Source: Klenkia soli
GTDB taxonomy: Bacteria > Actinomycetota > Actinomycetes > Mycobacteriales > Geodermatophilaceae
DNA: 64,000 bases
Direction: 5' to 3'
Assembly: GCF_900103975.1 (NCBI RefSeq)
Contig: NZ_FNIR01000002.1
Coordinates: 62,001 to 126,000 of the forward strand
A program made the position numbers and the translations under genes. Below, in pieces: positions 24,164-32,477 of this stretch; position 1 is the stretch's first letter; each line of letters starts with the position of its first letter. A model generated the notes under the pieces. It saw only the letters and a list, made by a program, of their open reading frames with translations. It had not been told where the DNA came from and ran no database searches.

Positions 24164-25531
24164 ATGACCAAGCAGATCCACCTCGCCGCGCACTTCCCCG
24201 GCGTCAACAACACCACCGTGTGGAGCGACCCGGAGTCGGGCAGCCACATCGAGTTCGACTCGTTCCGCGAGTTCGCCCGGATCGCCGAGGCCGGCAAGCT
24301 CGACTTCATCTTCCTGGCCGAGGGCCTGCGGCTGCGCGAGCAGAACGACCGCATCTACGACCTGGACGTCGTCGGCCGGCCCGACACCTTCACGGTGCTG
24401 GCCGCGCTGGCCGCGGTCACCGAGCGCATCGGGCTGACCGGCACGATCAACTCCACCTTCAACGAGCCCTACGAGGTGGCCCGGCAGTTCGCCAGCCTCG
24501 ACCACCTCTCCGCCGGCCGGGCCGCCTGGAACGTGGTCACCTCGTGGGACGCGTTCACCGGCGAGAACTTCCGGCGTGGGGGCTTCCTGGCCCAGGTCGA
24601 CCGCTACGACCGGGCGAAGTCCTTCCTGCAGACCGCGCACGAGCTGTTCGACTCCTGGCGGGGCGACGAGGTCGTCGCGGACAAGGAGACCGGCACCTTC
24701 CTGGCCGACCCGCACCCGGGCGCCTTCGCCCACCACGACCGGTTCTTCGACATCGCCGGCCAGTTCGACGTGCCGCGCAGCCCGCAGGGGCGGCCGGTCG
24801 TGTTCCAGGCCGGTGACTCCGACGAGGGCCGGGACTTCGCCGCGGCCGCGGCCGACGTGATCTTCTCGAGGCACAGCACGCTGGAGGCCGGTCAGGCGTT
24901 CTACGCCGACGTCAAGGGCCGGCTTCCCCGGTTCGGCCGCACCCGCGACGAGCTGCTGATCATGCCGGCGGCCACGTTCGTGCTCGGCGACACCGAGGTC
25001 GAGGCCGCCGAGCTCGCCCAGGAGGTGCGGCTGGCGCAGGTGTCGCCGGCGACGGCGATCAAGTTCCTCGAGCAGCTGTGGAACCGCGACCTCTCCGACC
25101 ACGACCCCGACGGCCCGCTGCCCTCGGTCGACCCCGTGGTCGGGGAGAACACCATCGCCCGCGGCCGGGCCAGCGTGCGCATGCACCGCGACCCGGTGGC
25201 GACGGCGCACGAGTGGCGGGCCAAGGCCGAGGCGGAGCACCTGACCACCCGCGAGCTGATCGTCGAGGTGACCGGCCGGCAGTCCTTCATCGGCACCCCG
25301 GCCACGGTCGCGGCGACGATCGACGAGTTCGTGCAGAACGACGCCAGCGACGGCTTCGTGCTCGCCCCGCACATCACCCCGGGCGGGCTCGGCCGGTTCG
25401 TCGAGCAGGTGGTCCCCCTGCTGCAGGAGCGCGGCGTCTTCCGCACCGACTACGAGGGGACGACGCTGCGCGACCACCTGGGACTGCCGCTGCGGGACGG
25501 CGACCACCGGTCCCGGACACTGGCGGGGTGA
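24164..25531 (+). CDS. NtaA/DmoA/DszA-family FMN-dependent monooxygenase
   Basis: 455 residues, the usual length. Family pattern: KQIHLAAHFPGVNNTTVWSDPESGSHIEF, AEAGKLDFIFLAEGLRLRE, VARQFASLDHLSAGRAAWNVVTSWD, FRRGGFLAQVDRYDRAKSFL and a conserved SPQGRPVVFQAGDSDEGRDFAA. Known members oxidise nitrilotriacetate, dimethyl sulfide or dibenzothiophene sulfone with FMNH2 from a partner reductase. The actual substrate is not deducible. No flavin reductase gene is adjacent. Confidence 0.92.
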   Translation: MTKQIHLAAHFPGVNNTTVWSDPESGSHIEFDSFREFARIAEAGKLDFIFLAEGLRLREQNDRIYDLDVVGRPDTFTVLAALAAVTERIGLTGTINSTFNEPYEVARQFASLDHLSAGRAAWNVVTSWDAFTGENFRRGGFLAQVDRYDRAKSFLQTAHELFDSWRGDEVVADKETGTFLADPHPGAFAHHDRFFDIAGQFDVPRSPQGRPVVFQAGDSDEGRDFAAAAADVIFSRHSTLEAGQAFYADVKGRLPRFGRTRDELLIMPAATFVLGDTEVEAAELAQEVRLAQVSPATAIKFLEQLWNRDLSDHDPDGPLPSVDPVVGENTIARGRASVRMHRDPVATAHEWRAKAEAEHLTTRELIVEVTGRQSFIGTPATVAATIDEFVQNDASDGFVLAPHITPGGLGRFVEQVVPLLQERGVFRTDYEGTTLRDHLGLPLRDGDHRSRTLAG

Positions 25532-26223
25532 CCGACGCGCACCCCCTGGACACCGCCGCCTGGTCGTCCCTGACCGGCCCGCACGCGCGGTTCGCCGAGC
25601 GCGTCGGCCGGGTGGTCCGCTACCCGGCCGACGTCTCGCCGTTCGCCGCGCTCCCGCCGGACCCGGCGCCGCAGGACTGGGCCGACGCCGCCGAGCTGGT
25701 CGGCCCGGGCGGGGTCGTCGTCCTGACCCTGCCCGCGACCGCGCCGGACGGGTGGACGCAGGAGTTCGCGATCCCCGGCGTGCAGCTGGTCGACGAGGGC
25801 GTCGCGGCGGCCCCGGACGACGAGGCGGTGCGGCTCGGGGCGGACGACGTCCCCGAGATGACCGCGCTGGTCGCCCGCACCGAGCCGGGCCCCTTCCTGG
25901 CGCGCACCCACGAGCTGGGCAGCTACCTGGGCATCCGGCGCGACGGCGAGCTGGTGGCGATGGCGGGGGAGCGGCTGCACCCGGCCGGCTTCACCGAGAT
26001 CAGTGCCGTGTGCACCGACGCCGGCCACCGCGGGCAGGGCCTGGGCACCCGGCTGGTGCTGGCCGTGGCGCACGGCATCCGGGCCCGCGGCGAGACCCCG
26101 TTCCTGCACGCCTCGGCCAGCAACACCGGCCCGATCGCGCTGTACGAGCACCTGGGTTTCCGGCTGCGCCGCACGACGACCTTCGCCGGGTACCGCCCGC
26201 CGGGGTCAGCGCAGCAGGGGTAG
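25528..26223 (+). CDS. GNAT family N-acetyltransferase (FR47-like)
   Basis: 231 residues. The GNAT domain fills the C-terminal half: ELGSYLGIRRDGELVAMAGERLHPAGFTEISAVCTDAGHRGQGLGTRLVLAVAHGI (acetyl-CoA loop HRGQGLG) then SNTGPIALYEHLGFRLRRTT. The N-terminal half is variable. The GTG overlaps the stop of the NtaA-like gene by 4 nt, so it is the last gene of the carbonic anhydrase-LLM row. It overlaps the convergent SsuD-like gene by 18 nt at the 3' ends. Substrate unknown. Confidence 0.88.
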   Translation: MTDAHPLDTAAWSSLTGPHARFAERVGRVVRYPADVSPFAALPPDPAPQDWADAAELVGPGGVVVLTLPATAPDGWTQEFAIPGVQLVDEGVAAAPDDEAVRLGADDVPEMTALVARTEPGPFLARTHELGSYLGIRRDGELVAMAGERLHPAGFTEISAVCTDAGHRGQGLGTRLVLAVAHGIRARGETPFLHASASNTGPIALYEHLGFRLRRTTTFAGYRPPGSAQQG

Positions 26224-27285
26224 CACCTCCTCGCCGACCCGCCACGCCTCCTCGAGGTGTGGGTAGCCCGAGAGCACGAACTCGTCGAAGCCCAGCTCGG
26301 CGTACTCGGTGATCCGCTCGGCCACCTGCTCGTGGCTGCCGACCAGCGCGGTGGCCGCGCCCTCGCGGACCAGGCCGATGCCGGCCCACAGGTTGGGGGC
26401 GACCTCCAGCGAGCGGGCGCCGTCCCCCGCGCTGCCGCCGTGCAGCGAGGCCATCCGGGCCTGGCCGACGGAGTCCATCCGGGCGAACCGCTCCTGGGTG
26501 GCCGCGATCGCGCTGGCCGGCATGCCCGCCAGCATGCGGTCGGCCTCGGCCCAGGCCTGCTCGGGGGTGTCCCGGCTGACCACGTGCAACCGGATGCCGA
26601 ACCTGATGGTGCGGTCCTGCGCGGCGGCCTTCTCCCGCACCCGGTCCAGCCGCTCGCGCACCATCGTGGGCGGCTCGCCCCAGGTCAGGTAGGTGTCCAC
26701 GTACCGGGCCGACACGTCCTCGGCCGGCCCGGACGCCCCGCCCAGGTAGATCGGGGGTGCGGTCTCCGGCGGGTCGGTCAGCCCGGCGCCCTGCACCTGC
26801 ACGTGCTCGCCGGCCAGGTCGAACCGCTCGCCGGCGAAGCTGCGCCGCACGACGTCGAGGAACTCCGCCGTCCGGGCGTAGCGGGCGTCGTGGTCGAGGA
26901 AGTCGCCGTAGGCGCGCTGCTCGACCGGATCGCCGCCGGTGACGACGTTGAGCCGCAGCCGCCCGCCCGAGAGCCGCTGGAAGGTGGCCGCCTGCTGCGC
27001 GGCGAGCGTGGGCAGGATGAAGCCGGGCCGGAAGGCCACCAGGAAGTGCAGCCGCTGCGTGCGGTCCAGCAGCGCCGCGCAGGTCACCCAGGCGTCCTCG
27101 CAGCCCGACCCGGTCGGGGTGAGGACGGCGGTGAACCCGGCCTGCTCGGCGGCCCCGGCGACCGCGCCCAGGTAGTCGAGGGTGGGCCGGCGCCTGAGCG
27201 CGGCGGCGTTGTGCCCGCGGTCGGTGGTGGCCGGGCCGACGTCCCGGCCGTCGCCGCGGGTGGGCAGGAACCAGTGCAACTCCAT
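26206..27285 (-). CDS. SsuD-like alkanesulfonate monooxygenase (LLM class)
   Basis: 359 residues, close to SsuD. Typical stretches: ELHWFLPTRGDGR, LVAFRPGFILPTLAAQQAATFQRLSGGRLRLNVVTGGDPVEQRAYGDFLDHDARYARTAEFLDVV and the ending FDEFVLSGYPHLEEAWRVGEEVLPLLR. SsuD releases sulfite from alkanesulfonates using FMNH2 and O2. It is divergent from the SAM-IV riboswitch-controlled PLP enzyme; the shared upstream region at 27286-27334 is compact. No ssuABC genes are adjacent. Confidence 0.88.
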   Translation of the reverse strand: MELHWFLPTRGDGRDVGPATTDRGHNAAALRRRPTLDYLGAVAGAAEQAGFTAVLTPTGSGCEDAWVTCAALLDRTQRLHFLVAFRPGFILPTLAAQQAATFQRLSGGRLRLNVVTGGDPVEQRAYGDFLDHDARYARTAEFLDVVRRSFAGERFDLAGEHVQVQGAGLTDPPETAPPIYLGGASGPAEDVSARYVDTYLTWGEPPTMVRERLDRVREKAAAQDRTIRFGIRLHVVSRDTPEQAWAEADRMLAGMPASAIAATQERFARMDSVGQARMASLHGGSAGDGARSLEVAPNLWAGIGLVREGAATALVGSHEQVAERITEYAELGFDEFVLSGYPHLEEAWRVGEEVLPLLR

Positions 27286-27334
27286 CCCTGAAGTGCACCA
27301 TGCCGATCGGGATTGTCTGCTAGCGTCTCCGGCA

Positions 27335-27447
27335 GGTCACGAGCACCAGCGCGAAGCCCCGGCTCGCTGGTCGGCAACCCTTCCACCGCGATGGGGTGCT
27401 CCGGGTGACGACCCGGCGGCTGCGCAGTGCAGCCGCAAGCGCGGGCC
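27335..27447 (+). ncRNA. SAM-IV riboswitch
   Basis: The sequence follows the actinobacterial SAM-IV aptamer: P1 strands GGTC (27335-27338) and GACC (27410 area), the core AAGCCCCGGC...GCTGGTCGGCAACCC, CCGCGATGGGGTGC and CCGGGTGACGACC, then a variable hairpin and the 3' pseudoknot element GCAAGCGCGGGC. As recalled, it matches the mycobacterial SAM-IV RNA nearly position by position. It binds S-adenosylmethionine and should lower expression of the downstream PLP enzyme and OsmC genes when SAM is high. The sequence GCGGGCCCGCGGGCCC overlaps the 3' end and could pair as a switch helix over the ribosome site. Confidence 0.93.
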
Positions 27448-27479
27448 CGCGGGCCCTGGACCACCAGGAGTGCACCACC

Positions 27480-28850
27480 ATGACTGCCGTCCTCGACTGC
27501 CCTCCCACCACCGCAGCCCTGCTCCCGACCGTCGGTGCCGACACCCGCGTCCCGCTGGTCGACGGCGCCACCGCGACCTACGCCAACCTCGACGTCGCGG
27601 CCAGTGCCCCGGCCCTGGTGTCCGTCGCGGCGAAGGTCGCCGAGGCCCTGCCGCTCTACGCCAGCGTGCACCGGGGCGCCGGGTACCTCTCCCAGGTCTC
27701 CACCGCCCTCTACGAGTCCGCCCGCGACACCGTGGCCGCCTTCGTCGGCGCCCGCGAGGACGACGTCTGCGTGCTGACCCGCACCACCACCGACTCGCTG
27801 TCCCTGCTGGCCGGCTGCCTGCCCGCCGACGGCGCCGTCCTGGTGCTGGACGTCGAGCACCACGCCGACCTGCTGCCCTGGCAGCAGCGTTCCCGCGAGC
27901 TGTGCGACGTGCTGCAGGCGGCGCCGACCGTGGCCGGGACGCTGGACCTGCTCGCCGACGCACTCGCCGCCCGGCGGTACGTGCTGCTCGCCGTCACCGG
28001 CGCCTCGAACGTGACGGGGGAGTCCCTCCCGCTGAGCCGGGTCGCCGACCTCGCGCACGACCACGGCGCGCTGCTGCTCGTCGACGGCGCCCAGCTGGTG
28101 CCGCACCGGCGGTTCTCCCTCGCCGAGTCCGGCGCCGACTGGGTCGCCTTCTCCGGCCACAAGCTCTACGCCCCGTTCGGCACCGGTGCGCTCGTCGGCC
28201 GCCGCGACTGGCTCGACACCGGCCGCCCCTACCTGCCCGGCGGCGGCGCCGTCGCCCAGGTGGACCTCGACGCCACGACCTGGGTCGCCGCCCCGCACCG
28301 GCACGAGGGTGGATCGCCCAACGTGCTCGGCGCGGTCGCGCTGGCCGCCGCCTGCGACGCGCTGTCCGCGCTCGCCCCCGGGGCCCTCGAGCAGCACGAG
28401 CGCGACCTGCGCACCCGGCTGGTCGACGGGTTGGTCGGCATCGACGGGGTCCGCCTGCTGCGCATCTGGTCGGACTCCGTCGACCCCACCGGCGTCGTCT
28501 CCTTCACCGTCGACGGCGCCGACCCCGGCCTGGTCGCCGCGTACCTGTCGGCCGAGCACGGCATCGGCGTCCGGGACGGCCGGTTCTGCGCGCACCCGCT
28601 GCTGGCCCGGCTCGGCGTCGGGGGCGGGGCGCTGCGGGCCAGCGTCGGCGTCGGCACGTCGTCCGACGACGTCGACCGCCTGGTGACCGCGATCACCCGG
28701 TTCGTCGCGCTCGGACCGGGCACCGACTACGCCGTGGTCGACGGGCGGCACCAGCCGGTCGCCGACCCGCGTCCGGTCGCCGGCCTGGCCGGCGCCGACC
28801 TGTCCGCGGTGGCCCGCGGCGCAGGGTGCGGGCCGTCGCCGGTCCGCTGA
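27480..28850 (+). CDS. Class V aminotransferase / cysteine desulfurase-like PLP enzyme
   Basis: 456 residues. NifS/SufS-type fold: TYANLDVAASAPAL and SVHRGAGYLSQVSTALYESARDTVAAFVGA at the start, LLLVDGAQLVPH (PLP-interacting Asp), and AFSGHKLYAPFGTGALVG with the Schiff-base Lys at about residue 230. The region after RFCAHPLLARLGV carries the likely cysteine loop. Expected reaction: removal of sulfur from cysteine or a related sulfur amino acid. It follows a SAM-IV riboswitch by 32 nt and precedes an OsmC gene, so it is under methionine/SAM control. The ATG has CCAGGAG upstream. Confidence 0.9.
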   Translation: MTAVLDCPPTTAALLPTVGADTRVPLVDGATATYANLDVAASAPALVSVAAKVAEALPLYASVHRGAGYLSQVSTALYESARDTVAAFVGAREDDVCVLTRTTTDSLSLLAGCLPADGAVLVLDVEHHADLLPWQQRSRELCDVLQAAPTVAGTLDLLADALAARRYVLLAVTGASNVTGESLPLSRVADLAHDHGALLLVDGAQLVPHRRFSLAESGADWVAFSGHKLYAPFGTGALVGRRDWLDTGRPYLPGGGAVAQVDLDATTWVAAPHRHEGGSPNVLGAVALAAACDALSALAPGALEQHERDLRTRLVDGLVGIDGVRLLRIWSDSVDPTGVVSFTVDGADPGLVAAYLSAEHGIGVRDGRFCAHPLLARLGVGGGALRASVGVGTSSDDVDRLVTAITRFVALGPGTDYAVVDGRHQPVADPRPVAGLAGADLSAVARGAGCGPSPVR

Positions 28851-28913
28851 ACCGAACCCCCAGACCCCGCCGAACCACGGCGGACATCCACCCCGGCACC
28901 GAGGAGAACACCC

Positions 28914-29384
28914 ATGGCCACCCGGCCCAAGGCGAGCGTCGTCCCCTTCACCAACCACGCGGAGGGCACCGGCGTGGCCCAGACCGTCACCGTCGGCGGC
29001 GACGCCGGCCACGTCTTCGACGTGGACACCTACCCGGCCTTCGGCGGCGCGGACGCCCAGCCCAGCCCGCTGTCCTACGTGCTCGGCGCGCTGACCTCGT
29101 GCAACCAGATCACCGCCTCGATCGTGGCCAAAGAGCTCGGGGTGACCCTCGGCGCCTGGACCTTCGACGTGCAGGGCGACCTCGACACCGCCGTGATGGT
29201 GGGCGGCGAGGAGGGCAACGCGAACTTCGACGCCGTCACCGTGCGCGCGACCGTCGCCACCGACGCCGACGAGGAGACCTTCGCCCGGCTGCAGGCCGAG
29301 ACCGAGCGGCGCTGCCCCGTCACCCAGCTCTTCCAGCGCTCCGGCCTGGAGTACTCCAGCGACTGGACCCGCGCCGCCCTCTGA
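28914..29384 (+). CDS. OsmC family protein
   Basis: 156 residues, family length. OsmC-fold thiol peroxidase/redox protein: PSPLSYVLGALTSCNQITASIVAKELGV has the first reactive Cys in the central helix and ERRCPVTQLFQRSG the second. The family reduces organic hydroperoxides or works on small thiols. It is the second gene behind the SAM-IV riboswitch, 63 nt after the PLP enzyme, so it probably belongs to sulfur metabolism rather than general osmotic stress. GAGGAG precedes the ATG. Confidence 0.9.
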   Translation: MATRPKASVVPFTNHAEGTGVAQTVTVGGDAGHVFDVDTYPAFGGADAQPSPLSYVLGALTSCNQITASIVAKELGVTLGAWTFDVQGDLDTAVMVGGEEGNANFDAVTVRATVATDADEETFARLQAETERRCPVTQLFQRSGLEYSSDWTRAAL

Positions 29385-29409
29385 CCCCCACCCCCGGCGG
29401 CCCGGGGTT

Positions 29410-29503
29410 CAGCGACGATCAGGGGGGTGCGCCGGAGTCCGTCCTCCGCCACGAGATCTGGCGGAGGAGGACAGACCTGCGTGCACCCCCCTGATCAACG
29501 CTG
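29410..29503. repeat. Palindromic repeat, full copy (B)
   Basis: Nested inverted repeat between convergent osmC-like and lysR-like genes. Outer arms are CAGCG..GATCAGGGGGGTGC and GCACCCCCCTGATC..CGCTG; the inner hairpin is GTCCTCCGCCA against TGGCGGAGGAGGAC (3-nt bulge). The right arm contains the LysR stop codon. Its position and symmetry suit a bidirectional terminator. Same family as 12389 and 31385. Confidence 0.9.
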
Positions 29504-30424
29504 CGGGGGGCTCGTGGCTGCGACCAGCGCGGCGGTCAGCGCGCGCAGCTGGTCCAGGGTCTCGGCGACGGCGACGCGCGCCAGGTTCTCCGGGCGGGCG
29601 AGGACGTCGACGTCGCGGGTGACGGCGATGCCGTGCAGCGGTCGGGTGACGACACCCGGGTGCAGGCCGGGGCGGCCCAGGTGCCGGGGGACCAGCGCGA
29701 GGCACCGGCCGGCGGCCGCGACGGCGCTCGCCAGCCCGAAGTCGTTCACCCGGTGCACGACGTCGAGGGGGCGCCCGGCGGCGGCGCCGATGCCGTCCAG
29801 CACCCCGGTGAGCGGGAACCCCTGGTGGACGGCCACCCACGGGTGCGCGGCGGCGTCGACCGGCGCCACCTCGGGCGCGGCGGCCAGCGGGTGGTCGGCG
29901 GCCAGGGCGACGTCCATCGGCTCGGAGAGCAGCCGGGTGACCACCAGGCCCCGGTCGGTCGGCCAGCGGGGCCCGTGCCGCAGCCGGTGGGCCAGCACGA
30001 GGTCGTGGTCGGCGACCAGGGCCGGGAACGACGCCTGGGCGATGTCCTCGTCGCGGCAGTGCACCGGCGGTCCACCGGAACCGCTCGACCAGGCCAGCAG
30101 CGGGCCGAAGAACGCCTGACCCGCGCTGTGGAACGCGCTCACCCGCACCGGCGCCGTGCGGTCGGCCAGGTGGCCGCCGACCGCCCGCTCGGCCCGCCCG
30201 AGCGCCTCGGCGATGTCGACGGCGGCCCCCGCCAGGGCCCGGCCGGCCGGGGTGAGCGCCAGCCGTCGTCCCCGGCGCTCGGTGAGCGGCACCGCGGCCT
30301 GCCGCTGCAGTGCACGCAGCTGCTGCGACACCGCCGAGGGGCTGACGTGCGCCGCCTCGGCGACCGCGGCCAGGCTGCCGCGCTCGCCGAGCTCCCGGAG
30401 CAGGTGGAGGTGCCGGATCTCCAT
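29495..30424 (-). CDS. LysR-family transcriptional regulator
   Basis: 309 residues. N-terminal winged helix-turn-helix (MEIRHLHLLRELGERGSLAAVAEAAHVSPSAVSQQLRALQRQ) and a C-terminal periplasmic-binding-like effector domain (about 90-300). It is divergent from the EamA transporter gene (73 nt between starts), the classical arrangement for a LysR regulator of the adjacent exporter. Effector unknown. The stop codon lies in palindromic repeat copy B. Confidence 0.92.
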   Translation of the reverse strand: MEIRHLHLLRELGERGSLAAVAEAAHVSPSAVSQQLRALQRQAAVPLTERRGRRLALTPAGRALAGAAVDIAEALGRAERAVGGHLADRTAPVRVSAFHSAGQAFFGPLLAWSSGSGGPPVHCRDEDIAQASFPALVADHDLVLAHRLRHGPRWPTDRGLVVTRLLSEPMDVALAADHPLAAAPEVAPVDAAAHPWVAVHQGFPLTGVLDGIGAAAGRPLDVVHRVNDFGLASAVAAAGRCLALVPRHLGRPGLHPGVVTRPLHGIAVTRDVDVLARPENLARVAVAETLDQLRALTAALVAATSPPQR

Positions 30425-30497
30425 GAAGCCCAGGCTAAACCGTCGATGAACGAAGAGGCCGTTGCTCTCATGTGTCCGGGCGCCGGATGCTGCCCTC

Positions 30498-31436
30498 GTG
30501 CGCCTCTCCCGGACCGACGTCAGCCTGCTCGCGGTCGCCGCGGTGTGGGGCAGCAGCTACTGGGCGGCGCAGCACGCCGCCGGCACGATCGGGGTCCTGC
30601 CGCTGCTGGCGGCGCGGTTCGGCCTCGCGGCCGCCGTCCTCACCGTCGTCGCCGTCCTCCTGCGGGTCGCCCGGCCGTCCCGCGACGAGCTGCGGCTGGG
30701 CCTGCTGCTGGGTGGGTCGCAGGCCGTCGTCCTGGTCCTGGAGACGTGGGGGGTGACCCGGACGACGGCGACCAACGCGGGGCTGCTGATCAGCCTGACC
30801 GTGGTGCTGACCCCGGTGCTGGAGAGCCTGGCCGGTCGCCGGTGGCTGCCCCGGCCGTTCTTCGTCGCCGCGGTGACCGCGGTCGTCGGGGTGGCCCTGC
30901 TGGTCTCCGGCGACGGGTTCAGCGCACCGACGGTGGGGGACACGCTGATGCTCGTGGCCGCGCTGGTGCGGTCGGTGCACGTGACGGCCAGCGGCTCGCT
31001 GACCCGGCACCGCGAGGTGCGGACGGTGACGCTGACGCTGGTGCAGAGCTGGGTGTGCGCGGTCGGGTTCACCGTCGCGGCCCTGCCCGGCGGGCTGGGG
31101 GCGGCGTTCGGGGCCGCGGACGCCGGGACGTGGTGGGCGGTGGCCTGGTTGGGGCTGGCCTGCACGCTGTTCGCGTTCCTGGTCCAGCTCTGGGCGGTGC
31201 GGGCGACGTCGGCGGCGCGGGCCAGCCTCGTCATGGGCACCGAACCGGTCTGGGCCGTCGCGGTCGGCATCACGCTCGCCGGGGACCAGCTGACCTCGCT
31301 CATGGCCGCGGGCGCTGCGCTGGTGCTCGTGGGCACCGGCTGGGGGCAGCAGGTCGAGGTGCGCCACCGCACCGGCCCGGCCCTGAGCGCGGATCAGGGG
31401 GGTGCACCGGAGTCCCGCCTCCTCCACCAGAGCTGA
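30498..31436 (+). CDS. EamA/DMT-family transporter
   Basis: 312 residues from GTG 30498, about ten hydrophobic segments with two EamA halves (VWGSSYWAAQHAAGTIGVLPLLAARFGLAAAVLT and the second half ending AARASLVMGTEPVWAVAVGITLAGDQLTSLMAAGAALVLVG). Such proteins export amino acids or metabolites. The last 16 or so codons (SADQGGAPESRLLHQS) are encoded by palindromic repeat copy C, so the C-terminus was extended or replaced by that element. Probably controlled by the divergent LysR. Confidence 0.88.
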   Translation: MRLSRTDVSLLAVAAVWGSSYWAAQHAAGTIGVLPLLAARFGLAAAVLTVVAVLLRVARPSRDELRLGLLLGGSQAVVLVLETWGVTRTTATNAGLLISLTVVLTPVLESLAGRRWLPRPFFVAAVTAVVGVALLVSGDGFSAPTVGDTLMLVAALVRSVHVTASGSLTRHREVRTVTLTLVQSWVCAVGFTVAALPGGLGAAFGAADAGTWWAVAWLGLACTLFAFLVQLWAVRATSAARASLVMGTEPVWAVAVGITLAGDQLTSLMAAGAALVLVGTGWGQQVEVRHRTGPALSADQGGAPESRLLHQS

Positions 31437-31478
31437 TGGCGGAGGACGGAGCTTCGTGCACCCCCCTGATCATCGCTG
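31385..31478. repeat. Palindromic repeat, full copy (C)
   Basis: Same family as copies A and B: left arm GGATCAGGGGGGTGCACCGG, right arm GTGCACCCCCCTGATC then CGCTG, inner hairpin TCCTCCACCAGAGCTGATGGCGGAGGA. It lies between the convergent EamA gene, whose last codons it forms, and the binding-protein gene. Confidence 0.9.
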
Positions 31479-31493
31479 CGGGGGCAGCGGGGG

Positions 31494-32477
31494 CTACGAG
31501 GCGACCGCGGGGTTGAGCTCGGGGGCGTCCACCGCCTCGTCGGACAGGCCCCAGCGGTCCAGGGTCTGCTGGTAGCTGCCGTCGTCGAAGGCGTGCTGCA
31601 GCGCGGCCTGGACCGCCTCGGCCAGCCCGTTGCCCTTCAGCGTCGTCGCCGCGACGTAGGTGGTGTTCGGCCAGCCGGCGTTCACCGTGCCCACGACCTC
31701 CACCGTGCCCTTCGAGGCCTGGTACACCGCGTTCGGGTTCGGCCCGAGGTAGGTGTCCAGCCGGCCCGACTGGATGGCGAGCAGGGCGTCGGCGGCGTTG
31801 GCGTAGTACTCCAGCGTCGCGGGCGCCTCGCCCTCGGCCTCGAGCGTCGCGTTCCAGTCGAGCAGGATGCGCTCCTGGTTGGTGCCCGAGCCCACGCCCA
31901 CCGACAGGCCCGAGATGGCCTGGGCATCGGTGATGTCCAGCCCGCTGTCCGGGGCGGCGACGAAGGCCATGATCCCCTGCCGGTAGGTGGCGAAGTCGAA
32001 CAGCTGCAGCCGCTCGGCGTTGACCCCGACGTTGGAGAACACCGCCTCCAGGTCGCCGGACTGCACGCCCAGCGGCCACGCCTCCCACGTCGTGTTGACC
32101 ACCTCGAGCTCGAGGCCGAGGCCGTCGGCGACCAGCTGGGCGATGTCGACCTCGCTGCCGACGACGGTGCTGTTGTCGTCGGCCAGGAAGCCCAGCGGCG
32201 GGTCACCCGCGCCGTTGACGCCCACCCGCAGCACGCCGTCCTCGGCGACGTCGGCGGGCACCAGGGCGGCGGCGTCCGGGTCCTCGTCGGTGCGCACCCG
32301 GTCGGCCTGCTCGGGTGAGGTGTCCACCACCAGGGCCGAGGACGGTGCGTCGGACGACTGCGCCTCCTGCTCGATCTCCGCCGAGCTGGTGCACGAGGTC
32401 AGCAGCAGGACGGCGACGACCGGGAAGGCGGCGACGAGCCGGGACAGACGGATGCGTTCCACGTGGAACCCCTTCAT
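31494..32477 (-). CDS. Amino-acid-type ABC transporter substrate-binding lipoprotein (second copy)
   Basis: 327 residues. Signal peptide with lipobox VAVLLLTSC, then a type II periplasmic binding domain (SBP_bac_3): LRVGVNGAGDPPLGFLADDNSTVVGSEVDIAQLVADGLGLELEVV and GRLDTYLGPNPNAVY. About half its residues match the binding protein directly upstream, so the two are tandem duplicates. The ATG overlaps that gene's stop (TGATG); a GTG five codons in, with AAGGGG upstream, is an alternative start. Last gene of the SAM-IV-controlled importer operon. Confidence 0.9.
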   Translation of the reverse strand: MKGFHVERIRLSRLVAAFPVVAVLLLTSCTSSAEIEQEAQSSDAPSSALVVDTSPEQADRVRTDEDPDAAALVPADVAEDGVLRVGVNGAGDPPLGFLADDNSTVVGSEVDIAQLVADGLGLELEVVNTTWEAWPLGVQSGDLEAVFSNVGVNAERLQLFDFATYRQGIMAFVAAPDSGLDITDAQAISGLSVGVGSGTNQERILLDWNATLEAEGEAPATLEYYANAADALLAIQSGRLDTYLGPNPNAVYQASKGTVEVVGTVNAGWPNTTYVAATTLKGNGLAEAVQAALQHAFDDGSYQQTLDRWGLSDEAVDAPELNPAVAS

